Assembly: GCA_026874595.1 (NCBI GenBank)
Contig: CM049308.1
Location: 17,730,001 to 17,794,000 of the forward strand
Origin: Sipunculus nudus
Taxonomy: Eukaryota > Annelida > Sipuncula > Golfingiida > Sipunculidae
Direction of reading: 5' to 3'
Length of the DNA: 64,000 nucleotides
How positions within the stretch are numbered: the first letter of the stretch is position 1; every line of letters begins with the position of its first letter. Made by a program: the position numbers and the translations under genes. A model generated the notes under the pieces. It did not search any database and had not been told where the DNA came from. It was given only the letters and a program-made list of their open reading frames with translations. Below are positions 21,289 to 33,899 of this stretch, piece after piece.

Positions 21289-23855
21289 GACATCCAGGAA
21301 CCCAGAGCCAGATCCATGATGTTGCCTCCAGTGGGTCAGGCTTGTCACGTCACCCGTTTTCATGGTGATCAACCTGTGTGATGGTGAAACCAGCAGCCAT
21401 GATAGATTTCAAGGGTGACAGATCCTGGTGATGGACCCCATGAAAATCAAATGTAACAGAGAATTACTGTGGATTCGGGAACATTTATAGGCTTTGTATT
21501 TCTTGGGTTTGTGATGAGATACTTTCATGGACCTGATCATAAGTTAGTGATAAGACACACAAACTGAATATGCAGTCGTAAAGACTGTATTAAAAGTTTT
21601 CTGAAAAGGTGATAAAGCTGAGAAATGTTGATTTTACTGTTATTGCTGCTCTATTTAAGAACACTTAGTTTAATTTATTGGGTGTAGGGTACATATGCAG
21701 GCATTTCTTGGATTCTTAATGAAACCACATTGAATTAAGTTATATTTATTGACATGCTTTTAGGATCATTATATCCTTGATGGCAGCTGTTTCAACTTTG
21801 TCTACTTTTTGTCAAAAGATCAATCCCAGTAGTTACAGTTTAATGGCGTAAAGTTATCCACAAAACCCATAAAAAAAATCCACAAATGATCCTGAATCCT
21901 CAGTGTAAGGTCTGATTCAACAGGGAATTCAGGAAGTCAAGCAGACAGATTTAATATGGCGGAGTACCAATGTGATTCTTTCAAGAGAAGTTCTGTAGAA
22001 TATGAAACTGCATGCAAGTTAGAAAGTTTATGTTGATCAGGTAATGACATTACAGACATGCCAAGCTCATCCAGACACTGTATCAGGGTTTGGGTCTTCA
22101 AACAGATGTATTATTGGGGGACAGTCATTAGTTTTCCATATCATATACAATGTAAATGCAAAGTTTATTTTTGCGTCAGTCAGCAACTGAACATCATATG
22201 TACAACTATTTAACTGCAGGCTGCTTTTTGTGTAGTATCATTCTTCATTTTTTGTTATCATGCCATGACATATTTTCCATTCCAAGCATACATAAATGTT
22301 TACGAAGGCTTTAATGATGCATTTTCTCATTGTACAATACATAGTTCGATACATCACCCACAATCTGATACATTAAGGATTTCAAACAAATAATAAGATG
22401 CAGCTTTTAAACTCAGTCTAACCAGTGATGTGTCCTTTTTAGATGTCTTAAATGACACTAAAAAGCTGTTATTGAATGTCAGATAACCAGTTTTTCTTTC
22501 CATCTGATGGTTTGCCCTCGTCCATGTATAGATGCAGGGACAAAGATATTAATCTGATATTTTGTTTTGTGGTGTATCAATGTGCTGGAGTGCTGATATA
22601 GATGGAATGTTTACATTGTATGCCATGCTCAAGTTTAAGATTGTTAAACAGGAAAGAAAAGTGTAATTGGCAACTTTACCAGATTTCACTTTACATCAAA
22701 CACTACATACTTGTCACTCACTTGTATTGTCCATTCACTGGATTTTGTGACTCAACATTCTCAGTGTTTAGCATATGACTAAAAAACTGTGTTTCTTATC
22801 CATTTCCATTGGTGATGATTATACCAGAAATAGTCATGGGTCATTCCTCAGATCTTTAATGATCCTGGTAAATATAATAAAACAGTCCTTGGCAAAGATT
22901 CAGACTGTCAATTTAGTATGTTTGCATTCATGACTATAGGTACATGTGAGGCAGGCATTGCATGGTTAACTGGAGCATAATCAGTCAGTCACAAATACAT
23001 GTACATAACCTGATCATGCGATGCAGCAACAGCTGTGTATCCATGCACATTGCCACTTTTGGATGCCACTCACCACATACAATGCTGTTTATGATACCTG
23101 AACCTGCAGTACAATATTAACCCTGTGCCATAGCTGTATCTTTATCATGTTTGAATATGTTCAGTGGAATCCCACCTTGTGACCACCCTACAAATACAGC
23201 CACCCCATAAATATGACCACTTTGGTCAGTCCTGGGGGCGATCGTAATTGTGAGGTTTCACTGTATGTGAACTCATTTCAGAATCATTATATGAAACAGA
23301 CCATGGTTGCCACAAAGTGTTTCTGTGCCCTTGCCATATCTTTGTTACTGTATTAGTATAGCTTAAAGCCATAGCCAAATTGCCAAAGTGTAGGGCAGTG
23401 TTTAAAATGAACCCTTATATATACATTATAAGGGAAATAAGTTGGCTGGTCATTCAGGTAAATGCATCAATGATGAAGAAATTCTGTTGGTGTCAACATG
23501 AAGCATGAAATTATATTTGGATCATGATTTTTAGGATACAGGCACAACAGTATGCCATAAAAATGTTTTCTACAATATTCAGTTTGTAATTGAATAGAAT
23601 TGAAGGTTTTAGGATTAAGCTAGATTTTCTGAAAGATGATATATGATTTGATATAACTTGGATACCTGCATAAAATGTCATACCTGACCACTTGATAGTT
23701 TATTTCGAAAAAGATCTTTCATGTTTATTTCAGAATAGATCCTTTTTGAGATTTCAGACCTGTTCTATGTATTTTCTGCAAAAGTGAAATGTCAGTTTGT
23801 CAAAATGCTTGACTTGTATATTTATAGCAAATAAAGCATGCTTTGAGAGAGCTTT
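21289..23855 (+). other. YIF1 3' UTR with poly(A) signal
   Basis: Non-coding DNA downstream of the predicted acceptor at 21288 and in the same orientation as YIF1. A canonical AATAAA lies at 23830-23835, with ATTAAA as a weaker option near 23983. No protein-like frame is seen. A TACAGTGG-type MITE is embedded at 23160-23265. The length of about 2.5 kb is inferred from the first good poly(A) signal after the acceptor; an earlier cleavage site is possible. Confidence 0.55.
23160..23265. mobile_element. Short MITE, CAGTGGAA...TTTCACTG ends (family 1, copy 1)
   Basis: Ends are near-inverted: TTCAGTGGAATCCC at the left and GAGGTTTCACTGTA at the right. The inside (GACCACC..., ATATGACCACTTTGGTCAG) closely matches the larger copy at 59914-60094, including the GACCACTTTGGTCAGTCC block. 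The ends and TA flanks fit a Tc1/mariner-pogo type MITE. It lies within the predicted YIF1 3' UTR. Confidence 0.75.
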
Positions 23856-24178
23856 GAATGTACCGTTTTATACATGAGTATTGTTTATGGATGTAGTTTG
23901 TTGCTAGACTCGAAGGAAGGCATAGAGGTAGAGCTTAATTTTGTTCATATATATATAGTACCATGCCCACTTTTGGTATTGAAATTAAAGAAGAAAAATT
24001 AATTCCATTGGATATCCCCATGTACGTGCTGTTTTTGTCAGGTTAATGTATGAACAAGAGAAAGACTAAAAAAACTGTAATGATCCCTTGAAATACCATA
24101 TATTGTGTTGAAAGAATGTTAGCAATATTTTATTTTTATACAAATTATAGCCACAGGCTGATCACAAATCCTTTTGTT

Positions 24179-25785
24179 GCTTGCCGGAAATCTTCGATTT
24201 CCGCAAGCATGTTGGTCAGTTCCTTATGTCCATTTGTCTTTTTGTCTTTTTTTATTTGTCTGTGCTCTCCTGGCTACAATTTTGCAGCAATCGACATGAA
24301 ACTTACAGAGATGATTGACAACCCAAAGTCCTGGAACCCTATTGTTTTTGGTCAACATCGCATCATGGTGAAGGTCAAGGTCATGGAAAGTATACAATAC
24401 AGTTTTTGCTTCATAACTTTGTAACAAATGGTCGTAGCCACTTAAACCATAGCTTGTTTTATTCGTCATTCCATGGCCTTTTATGTGATGGGTACCTGAC
24501 TCAAATCTGCCATTACCATGGTTACACATTTTTGGGTTAAAACTTGATAATTTGAAAATAGTCATGCTACATTTTCTATCTTTGTCAAATTTTAAGCTAC
24601 ACACGTCTGGTTTTGGTCATTATGTAGCTTATAGGCAGCTTGGCATGATGAAACTGAAAGTCTCGCCAAATCTCGCACATGATCTGGTCAAACGTGAAAA
24701 AACGAGATTTCACGGAAATGCTTATAACTCAGCAACTTTTTAAGCTAGACCAGACTGGTTTTCGGCATTTCGTAACATTTGCCAGCCTGGCATGATAAAA
24801 CTGCAAGACTGGCCAAATCTCGCACCATATCTCGTTTAACGAGAAAAAACGAGATTTCGCGGAAATACTTATAACTCAGCGACTTTTACAGCTACACAGG
24901 TCCAGTTTTCGGTATTTCGTAACATTTTGCCAGCTTGACATGATAAAACTACAAGTCTCGTGAAATCTCGCACCTTATGTTGTCAAACGTGAAAAAACGA
25001 GATTTCACTTAAATACTTATAACTCGGCGACTTTTACAGCTACACAGGTCTAGTTTTCAGTATTTCGTAACATTTTGCCAGCTTGACTTAATAAAACTAC
25101 AAGTCTCGTGAAATCTCGCACTATATGTTGTCAAACGAGAAAAAACGAGATTTCACGGAAATGCTTATAACTCGGCGACTTTTACAGCTACACAGGTCTA
25201 GTTTTCGGCATTTCATAAAATATGACCAGCTTGACAAGCCAGAAAAGAAATCAGGCCAAATCTTGCACCATCTCTCATCAAGCGAGGAAAAACGAGAAAT
25301 CACGGAAATGCTTATAACTAGGCGACTTTTACAGCTAGACAGGTCTAGTTTTCGGCATTTCATAACATTTGGCCAGCTTGACATGACAAACCTGCAAGAC
25401 TAGCCAAATCTCGCACCATATGTTGTCAAACTAGAAAAAAACGACATTTCACAGAAATGCTGATAACTCAGCGACTTTTTAAGCTAGACAGGTCTAGTTT
25501 TCGGCATTTCATAACATTTGGCCAGCTTGACATGACAAATCTGAAAACTTCTCACTGCTTCTTGTCAAACGAGATTAACGGGATTTCATGGAAATGTTTG
25601 AACTTTTACACTAGGAAGGTATGCAGCTATTCAAGGTCAGCATGCATACATAAACGTATTATTCGTTTCTGCTGCCCCCACAGTGTTGCTCATTCATATG
25701 ACTGTTTCTACATGCACTCTCTGTCTATCTGTCTGTATTATTTTCATTTCCGGCAAGCACGTGACCTCTGGTCATCTTGTTTCTA
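24179..25785 (+). mobile_element. Hairpin-ended element with 148-bp tandem core (pearl / DINE-TR-like)
   Basis: The 5' end (24179-24208) is a hairpin: GCTTGCCGGAAATC, loop TTC, GATTTCCGCAAGC. The 5' arm is repeated in inverted orientation near the 3' end (ATTTCCGGCAAGC, 25746-25758). Next come a second hairpin (GTGACC, TCT, GGTCAT; 25761-25775) and CTTGTTTCTA. The core is about seven tandem copies of a 148-bp unit. This layout (subterminal inverted repeats, tandem core, 3' hairpin a few bases from the end) is the one described for Helentron-derived DINE-TR elements and bivalve pearl elements. No protein is encoded. Confidence 0.72.
24660..25600 (+). repeat. 148-bp tandem array
   Basis: About seven copies, anchored by ATTTCACGGAAATGCTT-type motifs at about 24706, 24854, 25000, 25149, 25297, 25446 and 25583. 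Other conserved parts are GTCAAACGAGAAAAAACGAG, TAACTCGGCGACTTTT and CAGGTCTAGTTTTCGGCATT. Open frames here on both strands are repeat translations. Confidence 0.92.
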
Positions 25786-25901
25786 CTTTGCCATAACAAT
25801 ATCAAAAGGCTGATGAAGTGTAGTGAATATGTCTCAGAATTTCTAAAATGCTGAGAGTGAGAGGCATGTATATGGTAAACAATAATATTTGGTTTCTTAT
25901 T

Positions 25902-26706
25902 GTATCCGCCAAAACGAAGTTTTGCGGATACTATGTTTTTGACCGGGTTCTGCAGCTGCCGCGGCGTTCCTTTCTGGAGAACTCCTCTGAGACTACTGGA
26001 CAGATTTTTCCGAAACTTACACAAATTATCGGGTCACATGTGAACTGGTGCCTAACCAAGTGACCTTGACATCTGACCTTTCGTCTCTGCCCAGCGTCCG
26101 TTTGTGCGTCTGTTTCCACACATAAACCCATATACCTCGGGAACTGTTTGACCGATCGAGAAAAAAAATTTTACACAAATGTAGCCCTGGGATAGCTTTA
26201 TAACATACACAACAAAAGGTGGCGCCACCTGCAACCATGTTTGCACAGTGTCCATCTGTTCATCTGCCTGGGGTTAAAATCACTCATATCTCTGCAGTGG
26301 TTTGACTAATTCACCTAAAATTCGGCATGCATATACATCCTAGATAGCTTTCTAGATTTTATGACAGGTGGCGCCACCTACATTCACGTTAACACTCCAC
26401 ACATAAACCCATATATCTCGGGAACCGTTTGACCGATCCGGAAAAATTTTTTACACAAATGTAGGCCTGTGATAGCTTTATAACATACACAACAAAAGGT
26501 GGCGCCACCTGCAACCATGTTTGCACAGTGTCCATTTGTTCATCTGCCTGGGGTTAAAATCACTCATATCTCTGCAGTGGTTGACTAATTCACCTAAAAA
26601 TCGGCATGCATATACATCCTAGATAGCTTTCTTGATTTTATGACAGGTGGCGCCACCTACATTCACGTTAACACTCCACAACGCTTGTCGACTACCCGTA
26701 TTCTAG
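25902..26706 (+). mobile_element. Hairpin-ended element with 282-bp tandem core
   Basis: Starts with a hairpin (GTATCCGCCAAAAC, loop GAA, GTTTTGCGGATAC; 25902-25931), built like the 5' end of the element at 24179. The core has two units of about 282 bp (from about 26118 and 26400), each with two GGTGGCGCCACC palindromes (26218, 26367, 26498, 26646). The 3' end is read as CTAG at 26703-26706; the expected 3' hairpin is not clear. No coding capacity. Confidence 0.65.
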
Positions 26707-27087
26707 TTTATAATGAGTATGACTGAATACAATAAAAATCACACCAAAAAAATACAAAATGTAAAAGAATTGTATAAGGACCTGTTCAGCAGAGATGCCA
26801 AGCTGGCATCACTATAGGGTATAGTATAGACTTCTGTTGACATCTGACAATTTGGGGACCCGGACAGACCCAAGTGCAGACAAGACCCAAGGCCAGGGAT
26901 TTTAGACAGACCTCGAATACCTTGTTTACTAATGGTTTGCTACTCCCGGTGACAGAGTTTGTTTCCAAAGTCCAATCTTTGGATGAGACCAGAAAATAAA
27001 ACCAATATTATTAACATTATTGCAATTTTAAATATAGAAGGAAGCAGTGAATAAAAGCCAAAAATACTGATAAGGGTTGATTATATC
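26707..27087. other. Intergenic DNA
   Basis: No feature recognised. Confidence 0.5.
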
Positions 27088-27516
27088 TTAAGAGGCCCAA
27101 TCACCTATCTGACCTTTATATACTAAAGGTAATCCCTTGGAGCTTTTATAAAAAAGAAAATAGGCCAGAAAACGAGGATGTCACTGCAGACAGGCTGCTC
27201 GTTATGTTAATATCAATGCGTTTATAATATGTGGGGGCCCGCCAAAATAAAACAAATTCAACAAGGGCATCTGGCAGCAAGTCAGATAAGCTACAAGCTT
27301 TGCAAATGGCATTTTGCAACAAGTGACCTTTCTACCTCTGCATACATGCAACCTACCACAAAAGGTTACACGTTTTTCCTATCTGTCAACCTTGCTGTGT
27401 TTACAAACATTTTGATAAAAAAGTTCTGAATAAAAAAAAATTCACAACAAAAATTACCTTAGATCATTAATATATACTCGAGGAAGCCAGAAATCACCTA
27501 AATGGGCACCTTTAAA
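27088..27516 (+). repeat. Dispersed repeat, + copy
   Basis: Matches 36337-36780 in reverse orientation over about 400 bp: shared blocks include GCAAATGGCATTTTGCAACA, GGTAATCCCTTGGAGCTTTT and AGATCATTAATA. The ends carry TTAA(A)GG..GCCCA motifs in inverted orientation, suggesting a TTAA-targeting MITE, but they are imperfect. Unclassified. Confidence 0.7.
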
Positions 27517-28040
27517 TATAGGGACCTCCTGAACTCCTCAATTGCTTTTTTTCAGTGACAGACGCATTGTGGAGTCCATAAATTGCACCTGCAGTTAAAT
27601 GTGATTATAACACTCCACACACAACTGTGATATTTAACGTATATCCATTGATTAATGTTCAGTAAATCTATGTGTATTGTATATTTGACCACTAGAAAAC
27701 ATTACTGTTCTGTTCTCAGCACTATTTTGCACCAAGGAAGTGAAAATATGAACATAATAGTACACGGGCCTAAACCATTATACAGGACTGCCACCAAATG
27801 CAAGATGTCTACCGGGGCTGTTAATGCTTCAGTTCTCTCTGGACAAATACTATCAGTTGTTGATGTTACAGGTGCTTCATGCTTTCCAGAATGGTTATTT
27901 TTTTATTACAATACAGGCCTTTCGACATATAAAATTGTGTACATTGGTTTGCTAAAACCATAGGAAATATTTTTAATTAATTTCCTTTCTAAGAGTAACA
28001 GATCGTATCGTGCTATAATTATAAAGTTAGCCCTTTGGTG
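27517..28040. other. Intergenic DNA
   Basis: A 102-codon open frame (27655-27963) resembles nothing known. Confidence 0.5.
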
Positions 28041-28044
28041 GGCC

Positions 28045-28081
28045 GGCGACGCAACAGAAACTTGAAATCTGTTGCGTCGCC
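28045..28081. repeat. Perfect 14-bp-stem hairpin
   Basis: GGCGACGCAACAGA, 9-nt loop, TCTGTTGCGTCGCC. The short, GC-rich, isolated stem resembles the 5' hairpins at 24179 and 25902, but no tandem core or 3' end is found nearby. It may be a solo end of such an element. Confidence 0.7.
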
Positions 28082-29430
28082 GTCTAATTGCCATGGCAAC
28101 ACAAGTCAGAAAATATTTTGGTCTTTAAACCAATAGCAAAATCTGGATGTGCTATATGTACAGTTGTTGCAGAATCCACAAACAGTGATACTCCGTTGAT
28201 ATAGAGCATCTGAGCGAATCGGAATAAAGCGTCTTGGGGCAATATATGTACAGTCCGTGGAATGTGCCGGCAGCGTCTTGTCTTAGAAAACATCACCGAG
28301 TGATTTCTCCAATCTCCACCAGGTGTCTGGGTATGCAAGACGGTTTTAAGATTGTCTGGTACCCTGCTTATTAAAGTAAAAGCACTATAACTATTGAAGA
28401 GACCGATACCAGTCTAATTATAAAGAAAATAGAAGTACTTCCGGGTCAAGAATCATTTACATGCAAATCAGAGATGGAACAAGTCTATATAACTTTTAAA
28501 TCTTATTTCCGGTTCCGTTACTAAGAGAATATACAAATCCAATTTTGCACATGGACTTTAAACATTTTTACTTCCTTTTCATTTGGTTCCTAAAAATTTC
28601 ACCAGGTGGCAATGTGCTAGGCACGTTGCTTGTGGCCAGAGGCGTCTTTTTGCACTGATCATCAAAATATTTTACTCTGTTTGATAATTATTCCGGTGTC
28701 ACTTCTTTCTTGTAATCAGTTCATAATTATACCGTATGATAGTAAATATTATCATCCACAGGCACGCGTTATCAGCATGCACTCGCGTAGTCAAATAAAC
28801 GTGAGCGTACGGTGAGTAAAACGGCTAAAACCTCGATGCTCTCTGGTTGAGGAGGGCCACCTGGGTTGGAGGCACTTTTTCTCATGATTTGATCTTTAGG
28901 CCTATGCCCTGTAGGCCCCAAGGCTTATACGGTTTGAACAGATAAATATCATATATGATTCAATTTATTTTACAGAATGCCTTTACAATGACAAGAAAAA
29001 AAAACAGATTAGGCTTATAGAATTAATATGTGCCATATCAAGATTCCGAATATTTGAGGGGGGGGGGGGCTATGGTGTTTCCAAATCAAACTCAGATTAC
29101 CCCCTTTTCTACCTTTTTTATATTCTTGTTTGCAACTCCCTGTGGAATTTGATTTATTTTTTTCACATGCTTTTTATGTTAAAATAAAAAAATGAGTAAT
29201 ATCAATGATGTGTTTACAAACAAAGAAACAAAACCGCCTGTGAGTGACCAGATAGGCCATCACATTAGTCTAGAGGACATACGTACGTATGTTCGTCCAG
29301 CAGGAGTTTAATGGGACATTAAGATCCATGTATGTACTATCTAGGTTCCTCCCTTACCTTTTTAACCTCGGCAATATATTTAAGGGTTTTAAACCAATTT
29401 TTGAGGTTATCTCATAATTTTTCCTGGCTT
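28082..29430. other. Intergenic DNA
   Basis: Slightly CpG-richer around 28740-28860, with a consensus-like donor GTGAGT at about 28812. A G tract lies at 29058-29069. No exon could be assigned. Confidence 0.4.
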
Positions 29431-29435
29431 GTACA

Positions 29436-29493
29436 AATACCCCCCCCCCCCCCCCCCACTCCACCCCTGTCAAAAATCCTGGATCCGCCCCTG
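29436..29493 (+). repeat. Right-end relic of GGATCCGCCCCTG element
   Basis: A C tract (29440-29457) followed by AATCCTGGATCCGCCCCTG, the same terminus as at 31600 and 37628. Confidence 0.7.
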
Positions 29494-31460
29494 ATACATA
29501 ATACTTACAAAATGAAATACACTCTAATTTTGTTTAACTGTGTGCATGATACGAATACGTTATCACTTTGTTTTTCACGATTAAATATATTTTTAAATAA
29601 ACTATACGCCTAACATATTTTAACTTAAAGATTGTGATAATGAGTAATTGGTTACAGATGTAGGACATGGCAATCATTATAAGGTTTGGGTATCAGCTCA
29701 GTTGATACTCAGTCAAGCTTTGAATCAACTTTGAGAGGTTCTTCAAGAAACCTTTGCATGTGGAGTTTCTATATGTAGTACATATATATATATATATATA
29801 TATATTCATCATTAAAGAAAGTGATAATTGCGCTCGATGCTTAATGCGTGACACTTGACATGTGTGCAGCTTTGCATATGGCCATTTTTTGCTCAATCAA
29901 ATGCGCACAAATACAAATTTATAAATGACGAGAAAAACTACTAATAGACAACAGAACAAACGTAAACTATATCGATATACTGTGGATAGAATGAATATAT
30001 GAATAAAGAACTGTGTCAGTTTAGGGGGGGGGGGGGGATTTAAAGTTTCGAATATTTTAATATCAAAATTCAGTACCGGTACTTAAAAAGTAATAGTTTT
30101 CGGGAATTTTCAAAAAATCCTGAATGAGTCATGAATTTTAATCTGCGGGCTGTCTCAAAACGTCTCATCCATGCTTTATCTTTGTCGATAAAGTAGTAAC
30201 GGTTCAATAATTTTCTTAAAGATATATTAATTATATTGTCATCACAGTCAATAAACCAGCGCCACCCTATGACTAAAGGAAAGAGACCACCTTCTAAAAT
30301 AGGGGATCGGTCCAAATTAATCCAATGAACTTACTAAATTTGAAAAAATCTAATAAATTACTTTATTTTACACAATTAAGATATGCATGATGCTCCATAA
30401 ATGCGACGCTTTAAAGCATACGAACGTATGAAAATGAAAGAAAAAACGTTCAGGAGGATCAGTTATGTATATTGATTTCTAACAATCAGTATAGGATATA
30501 TGTTACGTGAATTTTAAAGCACAGTTGTGATTGTGTTGAGAAATAAAAAAAAACGGTTGGACGTACGATGCTTGCCACAGTAGAGAAACCACTGGAATAG
30601 TTAGGGGAACGCACTCCAGGGTGCAGCACGTGATGGGCCCAGATTCAGGCTGCAATGCCTTTTCGTCAGTTCGCCTAGACTACCTGGATTTCAAAAGAAA
30701 AAAGATTATACTTCATGAGAGAAAGTGCGGGGTTAGTGCAAATAACTCTTGGATCATTCAAATTCATGCTCATATACACACACATTATTTTTTTATATTA
30801 TTGGTTGAATAACAAGCATTCATTCACGTATTCATTTATATATATTGACCCTGCGTAACTCGGGGTTTGGCTTTCAATATAGTGACATCAGTTTCGGTGT
30901 ATTGTGGGCATGGATCTCCGTATCCAGTGTTCAGATATTGTGGAAAATACGGACATATTATATTCTTCATACATGAACTTATGCTCTCTGGAATTTCGAT
31001 AAAATATTTCAGCAGTGATCTGGTTGATGATCATAAAATTTTGAATGGCACTGTATCTAATACTACATTTACATTTTTTAATTGGCGTGTACTTAAATTA
31101 AATAATGATTTACACCCAAGAAGTTTCCGCCAGTCCTTACGGAGCGACTTACATTGCGGGATAATGTTAATATATAGTTGGATAACGCCTGAGGTAGCGG
31201 ATTGCATGATTTTTATTTCTTATTTTCCAGCAGTGAAAAAACTGTATAGGTGCATCAGACTTAATTCAATTCATTTTTATATAATAACTCTACTTTGTAA
31301 ATGTCCACACACACATTTAAATTAGTGTTTAGTATCTGCACTTTGTTTTTTTTTTTTTTTTTATTCGTGGCAAATAAAACTTGCCTACAGTTTCATGATT
31401 AACCCTCTAAAAGTAGCGTTTAACATTTCGATAGTAGACAGAAGCCGTCTCTACCTTTTT
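29494..31460. other. Intergenic DNA
   Basis: Includes a short (TA)n near 29780-29805 and a G tract at 30024-30037. A 152-codon frame (30867-31325) is AT-rich and unrecognised. Confidence 0.45.
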
Positions 31461-31474
31461 AAGAAGTTAAAACA

Positions 31475-31602
31475 CAATTTTGCGGCCTGGGCCCCCCCTT
31501 TTGCGGACCAAGGGATCTTTTTTAGGGCTTTCATTAGTCCTCCTGGGTCGAACCCTCTCCCCCCCCCCCCTTCTTTTTTCTTTAATCCTAGATCCGCCCC
31601 TG
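31475..31602 (+). repeat. Relic of GGATCCGCCCCTG-type element
   Basis: Shares AATTTTGCGGCCTGG, TTTCATTAGTCCTCCTGGGT and AGATCCGCCCCTGG with the fuller copy at 37434-37628, in the same orientation. The left end is missing. Confidence 0.8.
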
Positions 31603-32505
31603 GTAGATGATGTTCATAAAACTAAAATAAATAAACTTTCTTTGATGCAGTGTCACACACCTTAATGTACACAAATCTATAGTAGTCTAATTATAATTGA
31701 GAGTGGTGCCATCTACAGATTACAAAGCAAACTATATTAAAACCTGACAGAGAAAGGGGGGAGTGGAATGCGGAAGTGGGGAGTCGCACCAAAATAACCT
31801 CAATAAATCCCGCTGTTTTGGTTGGAGACTTCCTTTATATTCTGGCCTGGTGCCACAGCACGTTTCTTATCAGCCGCGTCATAGACCGGTCTTATTGTTT
31901 CGGTCTTTATAGCCGTGACTCGTGCCAACTACCGCACAGGTTTCTAAATTTCCCCTCCTGTAATATCACGGTCCATGCAACTTGCTCTTTATAAATCCGA
32001 CCGAGCACGGAATGATTAACGTATGCGTACACCACCCCACACGAATTTCAGTGAGTTTCACATTTATACAAAGGGTTTCACATTTATACAAAGGGAATAT
32101 ACTTCATTTCTACTTATTTTATTACATTATGATGTTCCATTTATCAAATATATTATATAAACCTTGTGGTACAGACCTATGACCAGGGGTAGCCTATCAG
32201 CTTTGGATAACAATGCATGTGAAATAGCCATTACACAACCACAGACCTATGACCCACAAGTAACTGTTTAATAAGTATTTAAATAAAATAACCAACGCAT
32301 AAAAAAGTGGTTACGTTTTGTTCCCCTTTAAGGTGGTCTCAGTAGACATATATATAGCAAGTGTCCGGCGCTCAGGAACAACAAAAATATGGTTGACGTT
32401 GTTTACTTCTACTAATACTGCCGTTACTATACTAACAATAAATAATTTTACTGTTATACTAATATTACTACTACTATTCTTGATATTCCTAGTAACACAA
32501 CTAGC
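31603..32505. other. Intergenic DNA, CpG-richer near 31740-32040
   Basis: The CpG-richer stretch might be regulatory for PACS, but no element is decisive. A 22-bp unit (GTTTCACATTTATACAAAGG) is repeated twice in tandem near 32052-32093. Confidence 0.35.
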
Positions 32506-32514
32506 TATATATAT

Positions 32515-32590
<76 letters not shown>
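32506..32590. repeat. (TA)n microsatellite
   Basis: About 85 bp of TA, interrupted once by AAAT. Confidence 0.98.
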
Positions 32591-32592
<2 letters not shown>

Positions 32593-33202
32593 CTCTGGAG
32601 AAAAACAACACGGTTAATTCACAACAGTCTGTTTCACGGGATGCGACCCGATCATCAGGTGAATGTGGTTATTAATTTTATTCCGATGATTATGATGATG
32701 AGTGTTGTTATTATTAGTACTCATGATAATTATATACATATATGATTTGGATGATTATATGATAATTATGAATGTTATCTTTATTATTTTTATTATTCAT
32801 GTGATCATTTCACAGCTTCACGTGACTAAAACACACGTGTCGCTGGATCCGTGTTAATGAATATATAATAAGTGAGCCACTGTACAGGATGTTTCATGGT
32901 GCCATGCAGGTCAGTTTAATTCTTGACCATGTGCTGGTGTATTGTACAGTAGAAAGCGTATAGGGAGATTACCTGGTGGAACAGTTAATATATAACGGTG
33001 CATGGCGTCTGACCCATCATATCCAAAGTAGGATAGCAGTTACAGTGTTTACTAAAAAATGAGAACAGTATAATAAATATTCGCCTGAGTAATAACAAAT
33101 GCTAGTAATCCTTCCTCAGAACTGAAATCATACCAGCCCAAATTCTGGACTTCCTTGAAACCTGACGTTGACCTTTTATGTAAAACTGATAAACTCAGCC
33201 AG

Positions 33203-33330
<128 letters not shown>

Positions 33331-33666
33331 GGCCGGATTAAATTGGTGACGGTTGAATTGTTAGCTTATGTTAACAAGGTGTCTGATTTTTCAGTACATA
33401 AGCAAGTTGTTTTTACATAGTAGTCTTATACTCTTTATAAATTCGCTGTACAGCCAGATAATGTGGAAATATCTGACATTTTTGTTATAGTACAACTTAC
33501 ATTTATTTGTCAATTTGAAAAGTGATATGAAACAAATTACACATTAATTGATCATGATTCTAGAAATTTGTTTATAAATAAGAAGTTGTAATTTTAAATT
33601 CTCATTTAAATGACATTGGTCAGCTTGAGTTAACTCACGTTATCTGCAATTATTAATAATATGCAA

Positions 33667-33668
<2 letters not shown>

Positions 33669-33710
<42 letters not shown>
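33669..33710. repeat. (TTA)n microsatellite
   Basis: Fourteen uninterrupted TTA units about 490 bp upstream of the PACS start. Confidence 0.98.
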
Positions 33711-33899
33711 TCTGTTCGGTTAAGCGGCTTAAGATCACAGAGAGAGACAGACAGACAGAGAGAGAGAATACAGTATGTTATGACTTTATAGAAGTATATG
33801 TTTACAAGGTCATATCTTTGATATGCCTTTTTGAAGTGAGGGCGCCAGTCTAGACTCAACATTTTGCAATAAACGTTGCGGCTCATTTGCTTAATATTA

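Noticed and set aside
24224-24604. 126-codon minus-strand open frame
   Set aside because: It lies inside the hairpin-ended element at 24179-25785 with another frame on the opposite strand; no domain.
28084-28338. 84-codon minus-strand open frame near the 28045 hairpin
   Set aside because: It looked somewhat protein-like, but no known family or splice context supports it.
30867-31325. 152-codon open frame in intergenic DNA
   Set aside because: AT-rich codons, no family resemblance, no splice or promoter context. Probably chance.
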